Positions 1 through 10,417 of a stretch of 64,000 nucleotides of DNA are shown here, piece after piece. The notes beneath the pieces are model-generated. The model was not told the DNA's origin and ran no database searches. It worked only from the letters and a program-made list of their open reading frames with translations. The number at the start of each line of letters is the position of its first letter. Position 1 is the stretch's first letter. The position numbers and the translations under genes were made by a program. The DNA is from Nematostella vectensis (lineage: Eukaryota > Cnidaria > Anthozoa > Actiniaria > Edwardsiidae), in NCBI RefSeq assembly GCF_932526225.1, contig NC_064035.1, positions 312,501-376,500 on the forward strand, in the 5' to 3' direction.

Positions 1-38
1 AGTAATTTTCATTACAATTCCCTTCAGCAATGCCACGT

Positions 39-50
39 TAGTCTTTCGTT
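39..50 (+). promoter_or_regulatory. Degenerate A-box position
   Basis: TAGTCTTTCGTT sits where the Pol III A box (TRGCNNAGYNGG) should be. It matches only about four of nine informative positions and lacks the GG at the end. The spacing to the B box is normal for a tRNA gene. Promoter strength from this half alone should be low. Confidence 0.4.
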
Positions 51-81
51 GCGGGCACTTGACTACTAACGCAGCGACCCG

Positions 82-92
82 GGTTCGATTCC
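82..92 (+). promoter_or_regulatory. Pol III B box, exact consensus
   Basis: GGTTCGATTCC matches the eukaryotic B-box consensus GGTTCGANTCC at every position. In other eukaryotes this is the main TFIIIC binding site of tRNA genes and tRNA-derived SINEs. The same element lies at about monomer start +81 in all monomers. Roughly 97 of 117 keep it intact; the rest carry G-to-T (GGTTCTATTCC), a first-position G-to-A, or single other changes. Confidence 0.8.
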
Positions 93-105
93 CGCTGATA
101 GCCTA

Positions 106-113
106 TTTTTTTT
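106..113 (+). terminator. Pol III-type T-run terminator
   Basis: A run of eight T starts two bases after the tRNA-like 3' end, followed by C and more T-rich sequence to about 131. Runs of four or more T on the non-template strand end Pol III transcription. The run is variable in length, but I saw at least six T in every monomer I compared. A transcript from near position 20-30 would be about 80-100 nt. Confidence 0.65.
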
Positions 114-134
114 CTTTATTTTTTTTTTTTTAAA

Positions 135-142
135 TATCGATA
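135..142 (+). promoter_or_regulatory. TATCGATA palindrome (DRE-like)
   Basis: This perfect 8-bp palindrome follows the T tract. It is identical to the insect DNA replication-related element bound by DREF. Three further CGATA/TATCG words occur in the monomer: 335-339 within CTCGATAG, 424-428 within TTATCGATT, and 538-542 within TACGATACC. Factor binding is inference because the organism is unknown. Confidence 0.4.
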
Positions 143-164
143 CTTAATTATACTGTTCTTGGTG

Positions 165-174
165 TGTCATGACA
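165..174. other. Perfect 10-bp palindrome TGTCATGACA
   Basis: The element is retained in most monomers. Monomers 8, 14, 41, 47, 55, 56 and 67 read TGTCATTACA, which breaks the symmetry and marks one sub-lineage. Short palindromes like this may bind dimeric proteins; none is identified. Confidence 0.6.
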
Positions 175-238
175 TAAAAAGAAGGTATAGGGACATTTTT
201 ATGTACTCTCAGCATCTTTGATGTGCTCATGCTTTGTT

Positions 239-248
239 CAGGATCCTG
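239..248. other. Perfect 10-bp palindrome CAGGATCCTG
   Basis: It contains the BamHI site of the monomer. Flanking TGTGC (223-227) and GCACA (261-265) can pair across it, giving a weak larger dyad. Monomers 24 and 32 read AGGACCCTG and have lost the palindrome. Confidence 0.55.
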
Positions 249-269
249 TACATATTTTATGCACACAAG

Positions 270-291
270 ACCTAACTACACCTAACTAACC
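270..291 (+). repeat. CCTAA-containing 10-bp direct duplication
   Basis: Two near-identical 10-mers, CCTAACTACA and CCTAACTAAC, stand where most monomers have a shorter AACTAACTAGATTCC block. The other strand contains TTAGG, the insect telomere unit, but only twice and not in tandem. The block occurs in monomers 1, 4, 5, 7, 10, 13, 18, 26, 34, 38, 40, 43, 46, 51 and 54, all left of about 29.5 kb. Copies 7, 13, 40 and 46 have G instead of C between the two halves. Confidence 0.8.
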
Positions 292-382
292 TTGGATAAC
301 TTGATTAAGTAGATTCTAACATAGAGCATAGCGCTCGATAGATTGATATACCTTTTTTTCCGAGTATACTGTTTTATTTTTC

Positions 383-505
383 CTAATGTTACTTTTTGGA
401 ATCTACATTCGGAAAAAAAAATTATCGATTGTAACCTTTTGGAGGTTACACTCGTAAAACAAATTCCCGAATGTAACCCTGAAGCTTTTCCCGAATGTAA
501 CCTCC
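383..505. repeat. Internal module of about six alternating GTTACATTCGG motifs
   Basis: Read on the minus strand, the motif GGTTACATTCGGGAA appears twice as a direct repeat 24 bp apart (plus-strand CCCGAATGTAACC at 466-478 and 490-502). It then recurs in diverged form: ACGAGTGTAACCTCC inverted near 443-454, GGTTACAATCGATAA near 422-437, CCGAATGTAAATTCC inverted near 398-412, and AGTAACATTAGG near 383-393. The module looks like an older short-period repeat captured inside the 546-bp monomer. Its regularity also creates the repeated peptide patterns seen when this part is translated. Confidence 0.75.
404..475. other. Nested inverted repeats (hairpin within hairpin)
   Basis: TACATTCGG (404-412) is the exact inverse of CCGAATGTA (467-475), a 9-bp outer stem that is 10 bp in monomers with TTTACATTCGG. 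Inside it, GTAACCT (431-437) and AGGTTAC (443-449) form a 7-bp stem with loop TTTGG. Both stems are kept in most monomers. Shared ancestry of the motif copies explains the symmetry; structure or protein binding is inference. Confidence 0.65.
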
Positions 506-3500
506 AGTCCGATGGTGACTTTGCTTGGGATAGTTTACGATACCAATAGAATTAAAAGTAATTTTCATTCCAATTCCCTTCAGCAATGCCACGTTAGTCT
601 TTCGTTGCGGGCACTTGACTTCTAACGCAGCGACCCGGGTTCGATTCCCGCTGATAGCCCATCTTTTTTCTTTATTTCTTTTTAAATATCGATACTTAAT
701 TATACTGTTCTTGGTGTGTCATGACATAAAAAGGAGGTATAGGAAATTTTTATGTACTCTCAGCATCTTTGATGTGCTCATGCTTTGTTCAGGATCCTGT
801 ACATATTTTATGCACACAAGAACTAACTAGATTCCTTGGATAACTTGATTAAGTAGATTCTAACATAGAGCATAGCGCTCGATAGATTGATATACCTTTT
901 TTTCCGAGTATACTGTTTTATTTTTCCTAATGTTACTTTTTGGAATTTACATTCGGAAAAAACATTATCGATTATAACCTTTTGGAGGTTACACTCGTAA
1001 AACAAATTCCCGAATGTAACCCTGAAGCTTTTCCCGAATGTAACCTCCCGTCCGATGGTGACTTTGCTTGGGATAGTTTACGATACCAATAGTATTAAAA
1101 GTAATTTTCATTACAATTCCCTTCAGCAATGCCACGTTAGTCTTTCGTTGCGGGCACTTGACTATTAACGCAGCGACCCGGGTTCGATTCCCGCTGATAG
1201 CCTATTTTTTTTTCATTATTTTTTTTTTTAAATATCGATACTTAATTATACTGTTCTTGGTGTGTCATGACATAAAAAGAAGGTATAGGGACATTTTTTT
1301 GTACTCTCAGCATCTTTGATGTGCTCATACTTTGTTCAGGATCCTGTACATATTTTATGCACACAAGAACTAACTAGATTCCTTGGATAACTTGATTAAG
1401 TAGATTCTAACATAGAGCATAGCGCTCGATAGATTGATATACCTTTTTTTCCGAGTATACTGTTTTATTTTTCCTAATGTTACTTTTTGGAATTTACATT
1501 CGGAAAACAAATTATCGATTGTAACCTTTTGGAGGTTACACTCGTAAAACAAATTCCCGAATGTAACCCTGAAGCTTTTCCCGAATGTAACCTCCAGTCC
1601 GATGGTGACTTTGCATGGGATAGTTTACGATACCAATAGTATTAAAAGTAATTTTCATTACAATTCCCTTCAGCAATGCCACGTTAGTCTTTCGTTGCGG
1701 GCACTTGACTACTAACGCAGCGACCCGGGTTCGATTCCCGCTGATAGCCTATTTTTTTTCTTTATTTTTTTTTTTTAAATATCGATACTTAATTATACTG
1801 TTCTTGGTGTGTCATGACATAAAAAGAAGGTATAGGGACATTTTTATGTACTCTCAGCATCTTTGATGTGCTCATGCTTTGTTCAGGATCCTGTACATAT
1901 TTTATGCACACAAGACCTAACTACACCTAACTAACCTTGGATAACTTGATTAAGTAGATTCTAACATAGAGCATAGCGCTCGATAGATTGATATACCTTT
2001 TTTTCCGAGTATACTGTTTTATTTTTCCTAATGTTACTTTTTGGAATTTACATTCGGAAAACAAATTATCGATTGTAACCTTTTGGAGGTTACACTCGTA
2101 AAACAAATTCCCGAATGTAACCCTGAAGCTTTTCCCGAATGTAACCTCCAGTCCGATGGTGACTTTGCTTGGGATAGTTTACGATACCAATAGTATTAAA
2201 AGTAATTTTCATTACAATTCCCTTCAGCAATGCCACGTTAGTCTTTCGTTGCAGGCACTTGACTACTAACGCAGCGACCCGGGTTCGATTCCCGCTGATA
2301 GCCTATTTTTTTTCTTTATTTTTTTTTTTTTAAATATCGATACTTAATTATACTGTTCTTGGTGTGTCATGACATAAAAAGAAGGTATAGGGACATTTTT
2401 ATGTACTCTCAGCATCTTTGATGTGCTCATGCTTTGTTCAGGATCCTGTACATATTTTATGCACACAAGACCTAACTACACCTAACTAACCTTGGATAAC
2501 TTGATTAAGTAGATTCTAACATAGAGCATAGCGCTCGATAGATTGATATACCTTTTTTTCCGAGTATACTGTTTTATTTTTCCTAATGTTACTTTTTGGA
2601 ATCTACATTCGGAAAAAAAAATTATCGATTGTAACCTTTTGGAGGTTACACTCGTAAAACAAATTCCCGAATGTAACCCTGAAGCTTTTCCCGAATGTAA
2701 CCTCCAGTCCGATGGTGACTTTGCTTGGGATAGTTTACGATACCAATAGTATTAAAAGTAATTTTCATTACAATTCCCTTCAGCAATGCCACGTTAGTCT
2801 TCCGTTGCGGGCACTTGACTACTAACGCAGCGACCCGGGTTCTATTCCCGCTGATAGCCTATTTTTTTTCTTTATTTTTTTTTTTAAATATCGATACTTA
2901 ATTATACTGTTCTTGATGTGTCATGACATAAAAAGAAGGTATAGGGACATTTTTATGTACTCTCAGCATCTATGATGTGCTCATGCTTTGTTCAGGATCC
3001 TGTACATATTTTATGCACACAAGAACTAACTAGATTCCTTGGATAACTTGATTAAGTAGATTCTAACATAGAGCATAGCGCTCGATAGATTGATATACCT
3101 TTTTTTCCAAGTGTACTGTTTTATTTTTCCTAATGTTACTTTTTGGAATTTACATTCGGAAAAAAAATTATCGATTGTTACCTTTTGGAGGTTACACTCG
3201 TAAAACAAATTCCCGAATGTAACCCTGAAACTTTTCCCGAATGTAACCTCCAGTCCGATGGTGACTTTGCTTGGGATAGTTTACGATACCAATAGAATTA
3301 AAAGTAATTTTCATTCCAATTCCCTTCAGCAATGCCACGTTAGTCTTTCGTTGCGGGCACTTGACTTCTAACGCAGCGACCCGGGTTCTATTCCCGCTGA
3401 TAGCCTATTTTTTTTTCTTTATTTTTTTTTTTAAATATCGATACTTAATTATACTGTTCTTGGTGTGTCATGACATAAAAAGAAGGTATAGGGACATTTT

Positions 3501-4403
3501 TATGTACTCTCAGCATCTTTGATGTGCTCATGCTTTGTTCAGGATCCTGTACATATTTTATGCACACAAGACCTAACTAGACCTAACTAACCTTGGATAA
3601 CTTGATTAAGTAGATTCTAACATAGAGCATAGCGCTCGATAGATTGATATACCATTTTTTCCGAGTATACTGTTTTATTTTTCCTAATGTTACTTTTTGG
3701 AATCTACATTCGGAAAAAAAAATTATCGATTGTAACCTTTTGGAGGTTACACCCGTAAAACAAATTCCCGAATGTAACCCTGAAGCTTTTCCCGAATGTA
3801 ACCTCCAGTCCGATGGTGACTTTGCTTGGGATAGTTTACGATACCAATAGTATTAAAAGTAATTTTCATTACAATTCCCTTCAGCAATGCCACGTTAGTC
3901 TTCCGTTGCGGGCACTTGACTACTAACGCAGCGACCCGAGTTCGATTCCCGCTGATAGCCTATTTTTTTTTTCTTTATTTTTTTTTAAATATCGATACTT
4001 AATTATACTGTCCTTGGTGTGTCATTACATAAAAAGAAGGTATAGGGACATTTTTATGTACTCTCAGCATCTTTGATGTGCTCATGCTTTGTTCAGGATC
4101 CTGTACATATTTTATGCACACAAGAACTAACTAGATTCCTTGGATAACTTGATTAAGTAGATTCTAACATAGAGCATAGCGCTCGATAGATTGATATACC
4201 TTTTTTGCCGAGTATACTGTTTTATTTTTCCTAATGTTACTTTTTGGAATTTACATTCGGAAAAAAAATTATCGATTATAACCTTTTGGAGGTTACACTC
4301 GTAAAACAAATTCCCGAATGTAACCCTGAAGCTTTTCCCGAATGTAACCTCCAGTCCGATGGTGACTTTGCTTGGGATAGTTTACGATACCAATAGTATT
4401 AAA

Positions 4404-4949
4404 AGTAATTTTCATTACAATTCCCTTCAGCAATGCCACGTTAGACTTTCGTTGCGGGCACTTGACTATTAACGCAGCGACCCGGGTTCGATTCCCGCTG
4501 ATAGCCTATTTTTTTTTCTTTATTTTTTTTTTAAATATCGATACTTAATTATACTGTTCTTGGTGTGTCATGACATAAAAAGAAGGTATAGGGACATTTT
4601 TTTGTACTCTCAGCATCTTTGATGTGCTCATACTTTGTTCAGGATCCTGTACATATTTTATGCACACAAGAACTAACTAGATTCCTTGGATAACTTGATT
4701 AAGTAGATTCTAACATAGAGCATAGCGCTCGATAGATTGATATACCTTTTTTTCCGAGTATACTGTTTTATTTTTCCTAATGTTACTTTTTGGAATTTAC
4801 ATTCGGAAAAAAAATTATCGATTGTAACCTTTTGGAGGTTACACTCGTAAAACAAATTCCCGAATGTAATCCTGAAGCTTTTCCCGAATGTAACCTCCAG
4901 TCCGATGGTGACTTTGCTTGGGATAGTTTACGATACCAATAGTATTAAA
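4404..4949 (+). repeat. Short-form monomer without the CCTAA block (546 bp)
   Basis: This is monomer 9, the commoner form over the whole window. At the place of the CCTAA block it reads AGAACTAACTAGATTCC. It has the CATACTTTG variant and ATTAAC in the anticodon-loop region of the tRNA-like module, both typical of one position in the domain A higher-order repeat. Confidence 0.9.
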
Positions 4950-6579
4950 AGTAATTTTCATTACAATTCCCTTCAGCAATGCCACGTTAGTCTTTCGTTG
5001 CGGGCACTTGACTACTAACGCAGCGACCCGGGTTCGATTCCCGCTGATAGCCTATTTTTTTTCTTTATTTTTTTTTTTAAATATCGATACTTAATTATAC
5101 TGTTCTTGGTGTGTCATGACATAAAAAGAAGGTATAGGGACATTTTTATGTACTCTCAGCATCTTTGATGTGCTCATGCTTTGTTCAGGATCCTGTACAT
5201 ATTTTATGCACACAAGACCTAACTACACCTAACTAACCTTGGATAACTTGATTAAGTAGATTCTAACATAGAGCATAGCGCTCGATAGATTGATATACCT
5301 TTTTTTCCGAGTATACTGTTTTATTTTTCCTAATGTTACTTTTTGGAATCTACATTCGGAAAAAAAAATTATCGATTGTAACCTTTTGGAGGTTACACTC
5401 GTAAAACAAATTCCCGAATGTAACCCTGAAGCTTTTCCCGAATGTAACCTCCAGTCCGATGGTGACTTTGCTTGGGATAGTTTACGATACCAATAGTATT
5501 AAAAGTAATTTTCATTACAATTCCCTTCAGCAATGCCACGTTAGTCTTTCGTTGCGGGCACTTGACTACTAACGCAGCCACCCGGGTTCGATTCCCGCTG
5601 ATAGCCTATTTTTTTTTTAAATATCGATACTTAATTATACTGTTCTTGGTGTGTCATGACATAAAAAGAAGGTATAGGGACATTTTTATGTACTCTCAGC
5701 ATCTTTGATGTGCTCATGCTATGTTCAGGATCCTGTACATATTTTATGCACACAAGAACTAACTAGATTCCTTGGATAACTTGATTAAGTAGATTCTAAC
5801 ATAGAGCATAGCGCTCGATAGATTGATATACCTTTTTTTCCAAGTGTACTGTTTTATTTTTCCTAATGTTACTTTTTGGAATTTACATTCGGAAAAAAAA
5901 TTATCGATTGTTACCTTTTGGAGGTTACACTCGTAAAACAAATTCCCGAATGTAACCCTGAAACTTTTCCCGAATGTAACCTCCAGTCCGATGGTGACTT
6001 TGCTTGGGATAGTTTACGATACCAATAGAATTAAAAGTAATTTTCATTCCAATTCCCTTCAGCAATGCCACGTTAGTCTTTCGTTGCGGGCACTTGACTT
6101 CTAACGCAGCGACCCGGGTTCGATTCCCGCTGATAGCCCGTCTTTTTTCTTTATTTTTTTTTAAATATCGATACTTAATTATACTGTTCTTGGTGTGTCA
6201 TGACATAAAAAGAAGGTATAGGAAATTTTTATGTACTCTCAGCATCTTTAATGTGCTCATGCTTTGTTCAGGATCCTGTACATATTTTATGCACACAAGA
6301 ACTAACTAGATTCCTTGGATAACTTGATTAAGTAGATTCTAACATAGAGCATAGCGCTCGATAGATTGATATACCTTTTTTTCCGAGTATACTGTTTTAT
6401 TTTTCCTAATGTTACTTTTTGGAATTTACATTCGGAAAAAAAAATTATCGATTGTAACCTTTTGGAGGTTACACTCGTAAAACAAATTCCCGAATGTAAC
6501 CCTGAAGCTTTTCCCGAATGTAACCTCCAGTCCGATGGTGACTTTGCTTGGGATAGTTTACGATACCAATAGTATTAAA
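4950..6579 (+). repeat. Three-monomer cassette, copy 1 of 3
   Basis: Monomers 10-12: a CCTAA-block monomer, the 532-bp monomer with GCAGCCACCC and a shortened T tract, and a class 1 monomer with CATCTTTAATG. The same trio recurs at 22995-24625 and 27360-28991. Confidence 0.8.
5504..6035 (+). repeat. 532-bp monomer with shortened T tract
   Basis: Monomer 11 has only about nine T between the tRNA-like 3' end and TAAATATCG, without the usual CTTTATT interruption. Monomers 44 and 52 share this form and length. The Pol III terminator is still intact. Confidence 0.85.
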
Positions 6580-8226
6580 AGTAATTTTCATTACAATTCC
6601 CTTCAGCAATGCCACGTTAGTCTTTCCTTGCGGGCACTTGACTACTAACGCAGCGACCCGGGTTCTATTCCCGCTGATAGCCTATTTTTTTTCTTTATTT
6701 TTTTTTTTAAATATCGATACTTAATTATACTGTTCTTGGTGTGTCATGACATAAAAAGAAGGTATAGGGACATTTTTATGTACTCTCAGCATCTTTGATG
6801 TGCTCATGCTTTGTTCAGGATCCTGTACATATTTTATGCACACAAGACCTAACTAGACCTAACTAACCTTGGATAACTTGATTAAGTAGATTCTAACATA
6901 GAGCATAGCGCTCGATAGATTGATATACCTTTTTTTCCGAGTATACTGTTTTATTTTTCCTAATGTTACTTTTTGGAATCTACATTCGGAAAAAAAAATT
7001 ATCGATTGTAACCTTTTGGAGGTTACACTCGTAAAACAAATTCCCGAATGTAACCCTGAAGCTTTTCCCGAATGTAACCTCCAGTCCGATGGTGACTTTG
7101 CTTGGGATAGTTTACGATACCAATAGTATTAAAAGTAATTTTCATTACAATTCCCTTCAGCAATGCCACGTTAGTCTTCCGTTGCGGGCACTTGACTACT
7201 AACGCCGCGACCCGAGTTCGATTCCCGCTGATAGCCTATTTTTTTTTTCTTTATTTTTTTTTTAAATATCGATACTTAATTATACTGTTCTTGGTGTGTC
7301 ATTACATAAAAAGAAGGTATAGGGACATTTTTATGTACTCTCAGCATCTTTGATGTGCTCATGCTTTGTTCAGGATCCTGTACATATTTTATGCACACAA
7401 GAACTAACTAGATTCCTTGGATAACTTGATTAAGTAGATTCTAACATAGAGCATAGCGCTCGATAGATTGATATACCTTTTTTTCCGAGTATACTGTTTT
7501 ATTTTTCCTAATGTTACTTTTTGGAATTTACATTCGGAAAAAAAATTATCGATTATAACCTTTTGGAGGTTACACTCGTAAAACAAATTCCCGAATGTAA
7601 CCCTGAAGCTTTTCCCGAATGTAACCTCCAGTCCGATGGTGACTTTGCTTGGGATAGTTTACGATACCAATAGTATTAAAAGTAATTTTCATTACAATTC
7701 CCTTCAGCAATGCCACGTTAGTCTTTCGTTGCGGGCACTTGACTATTAACGCAGCGACCCGGGTTCGATTCCCGCTGATAGCCTATTTTTTTTTCTTTAT
7801 TTTTTTTTTAAATATCGATACTTAATTATACTGTTCTTGATGTGTCATGACATAAAAAGAAGGTATAGGGACATTTTTATGTACTCTCAGCATCTTTGAT
7901 ATGCTCATGCTTTGTTCAGGTTCCTGTACATATTTTATGCACACAAGAACTAACTAGATTCCTCGGATAACTTTATTAAGTAGATTCTAACATAGAGCAT
8001 AGTGCTCGATAGATTGATATACCTTTTTTTCCAAGTGTACTGTTTTATTTTTCCTAATGTTACTTTTTGGAATTTACATTCGGAAAAAAAATTATCGATT
8101 GTAACCTTTTGGAGGTTACACTCGTAAAACAAATTCCCGAATGTAACCCTGAAACTTTTCCCGAATGTAACCTCCAGTCCGATGGTGACTTTGCTTGGGA
8201 TAGTTTACGATACCAATAGAATTAAA

Positions 8227-10417
8227 AGTAATTTTCATTCCAATTCCCTTCAGCAATGCCACGTTAGTCTTTCGTTGGGGGCACTTGACTTCTAACGCAG
8301 CGACCCGGGTTCGATTCCCGCTGATAGCCCATCTTTTTTCTTTATTTCTTTTTAAATATCGATACTTAATTATACTGTTCTTGGTGTGTCATGACATAAA
8401 AAGAAGGTATAGGAAATTTTTATGTACTCTCAGCATCTTTGATGTGCTCATGCTTTGTTCAGGATCCTGTACATATTTTATGCACACAAGAACTAACTAG
8501 ATTCCTTGGATAACTTGATTAAGTAGATTCTAACATAGAGCATAGCGCTCGATAGATTGATATACCTTTTTTTCCGAGTATACTGTTTTATTTTTCCTAA
8601 TGTTACTTTTTGGAATTTACATTCGGAAAAAAAATTATCGATTATAACCTTTTGGAGGTTACACTCGTAAAACAAATTCCCGAATGTAACCCTGAAGCTT
8701 TTCCCGAATGTAACCTCCAGTCCGGTGGTGACTTTGCTTGGGATAGTTTACGATACCAATAGTATTAAAAGTAATTTTCATTACAATTCCCTTCAGCAAT
8801 GCCACGTTAGTCTTTCGTTGCGGGCACTTGACTATTAACGCAGCGACCCGGGTTCGATTCCCGCTGATAGCCTATTTTTTTTTTCATTATTTTTTTTTTA
8901 AATATCGATCCTTAATTATACTGTTCTTGGTGTGTCATGACATAAAAAGAAGGTATAGGGACATTTTTTTGTACTCTCAGCATCTTTGATGTGCTCATAC
9001 TTTGTTCAGGATCCTGTACATATTTTATGCACACAAGAACTAACTAGATTCCTTGGATAACTTGATTAAGTAGATTCTAACATAGAGCATAGCGCTCGAT
9101 AGATTGATATACCTTTTTTTCCGAGTATACTGTTTTATTTTTCCTAATGTTACTTTTTGGAATTTACATTCGGAAAACAAATTATCGATTGTAACCTTTT
9201 GGAGGTTACACTCGTAAAACAAATTCCCGAATGTAACCCTGAAGCTTTTCCCGAATGTAACCTCCAGTCCGATGGTGACTTTGCTTGGGATAGTTTACGA
9301 TACCAATAGTATTAAAAGTAATTTTCATTACAATTCCCTTCAGCAATGCCACGTTAGTCTTTCGTTGCGGGCACTTGACTACTAACGCAGCGACCCGGGT
9401 TCGATTCCCGCTGATAGCCTATTTTTTTTCTTTATTTTTTTTTTTTTAAATATCGATACTTAATTATACTGTTCTTGGTGTGTCATGACATAAAAAGAAG
9501 GTATAGGGACATTTTTATGTACTCTCAGCATCTTTGATGTGCTCATGCTTTGTTCAGGATCCTGTACATATTTTATGCACACAAGACCTAACTACACCTA
9601 ACTAACCTTGGATAACTTGATTAAGTAGATTCTAACATAGAGCATAGCGCTCGATAGATTGATATACCTTTTTTTCCGAGTATACTGTTTTATTTTTCCT
9701 AATGTTACTTTTTGGAATCTAAATTCGGAAAAAAAAATTATCGATTGTAACCTTTTGGAGGTTACACTCGTAAAACAAATTCCCGAATGTAACCCTGAAG
9801 CTTTTCCCGAATGTAACCTCCAGTCCGATGGTGACTTTGCTTGGGATAGTTTACGATACCAATAGTATTAAAAGTAATTTTCATTACAATTCCCTTCAGC
9901 AATGCCACGTTAGTCTTCCGTTGCGGGCACTTGACTACTAACGCAGCGACCCGGGTTCTATTCCCGCTGATAGCCTATTTTTTTTCTTTATTTTTTTTTT
10001 AAATATCGATACCTAATTATACTGTTCTTGATGTGTCATGACATAAAAAGAAGGTATAGGGACATTTTTATGTACTCTCAGCATCTATGATGTGCTCATG
10101 CTTTGTTCAGGATCCTGTACATATTTTATGCACACAAGAACTAACTAGATTCCTTGGATAACTTGATTAAGTAGATTCTAACATAGAGCATAGCGCTCGA
10201 TAGATTGATATACCTTTTTTTCCAAGTGTACTGTTTTATTTTTCCTAATGTTACTTTTTGGAATTTACATTCGGAAAAAAAATTATCGATTGTTACCTTT
10301 TGGAGGTTACACTCGTAAAACAAATTCCCGAATGTAACCCTGAAACTTTTCCCGAATGTAACCTCCAGTCCGATGGTGACTTTGCTTGGGATAGTTTACG
10401 ATACCAATAGAATTAAA
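8227..10417 (+). repeat. Complete four-monomer HOR copy (2191 bp)
   Basis: Monomers 16-19 follow the order class 1, 2, 3, 4 with no insertion. The same order and the same 2191-bp length recur at 19159-21349. Partial or rearranged copies fill much of 557-27359. Confidence 0.75.

Larger units (their letters stand above)
32..103 (+). pseudogene. tRNA-like module (degenerate 72-nt tRNA), one per monomer
   Basis: The stretch folds onto tRNA positions 1-73 at normal length. The D stem GTCT (41-44) pairs with GGGC (53-56), using wobble pairs. A seven-base anticodon loop CTACTAA is at 63-69, a four-base variable loop at 75-78, and the T stem CCGGG/CCCGC pairs at four of five positions around the canonical TTCGATT loop (84-90). 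The 3' side ends TGATAGC plus a C at the discriminator position. The 5' acceptor strand GCCACGT pairs with it poorly (three of seven) and the anticodon stem is also poor, so this is not a normal translational tRNA. Loop position 34-36 reads ACT, nominally serine, but the short variable loop does not suit tRNA-Ser. The string CTANTAACGC resembles the anticodon arm of isoleucine tRNAs; this likeness is from memory. The module lies at monomer start +31 to +102 throughout. A tRNA origin is well supported by the T arm and B box; the parent tRNA is not established. Confidence 0.75.
1..556 (+). repeat. Reference monomer 1 (long form, 556 bp)
   Basis: This monomer holds every element of the repeat: tRNA-like module, T-run, three perfect palindromes, the CCTAA-containing duplication and the GTTACATTCGG module. 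Length differences between monomers come mainly from the T tract after the tRNA-like module, the A-run near 413-420, and presence or absence of the CCTAA block. It contains one BamHI site (GGATCC) and one HindIII site (AAGCTT at 482-487). Monomers with GAAACTTTT lack the HindIII site, so a digest should give a 546-bp ladder with multiples. Confidence 0.95.
557..8769 (+). repeat. Large array-internal segmental duplication, copy 1
   Basis: Monomers 2-16 match monomers 36-50 in order and in private variants. Pairs include monomer 8 with 41 (CCCGAGTTCG, ACTGTCCTTGG, CATTACAT), 11 with 44 (GCAGCCACCC, short T tract, GCTATGTTC), 13 with 46 (TTTCCTTGCGG) and 15 with 48 (GATATGCTC, CCTCGG). The offset is 18602 bp at the start, about 18047 bp from monomer 6, and 18590 bp from monomer 16. 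The steps come from one extra class 3 monomer in copy 1 (4 or 5) and one extra monomer in copy 2 (49). Confidence 0.85.

Noticed and set aside
41-57. CENP-B box (TTTCGTTGCGGG resembles CTTCGTTGGAAACGGGA)
   Set aside because: The spacing between TTCG and CGGG is about four bases too short for the required NTTCGNNNNANNCGGGN core.
32-103. A functional tRNA gene cluster of about 117 genes
   Set aside because: The acceptor and anticodon stems pair poorly, the A box is degenerate, and the nominal anticodon does not suit the short variable loop.
270-291. Telomere repeat array
   Set aside because: There are only two CCTAA words, 10 bp apart, not a tandem run.
383-505. Peptide repeats such as ECNLQKVT and SECKFQKVT as a protein repeat domain
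   Set aside because: The pattern comes from the 15-bp GTTACATTCGG DNA motif read in frame; it appears on both strands.
343-549. Recurring open frames of 60-75 codons on both strands as genes or a small-protein family
   Set aside because: In the families I checked they begin at TTG or GTG rather than ATG, recur once per satellite monomer, overlap on both strands, and are opened or closed by A-run length changes. They are products of the repeat.
1-556. A dispersed SINE or other mobile element copy
   Set aside because: No target-site duplications, terminal inverted repeats or A-rich tail separate the monomers; they join head to tail without gaps. A SINE or tRNA origin of the ancestral monomer remains possible.
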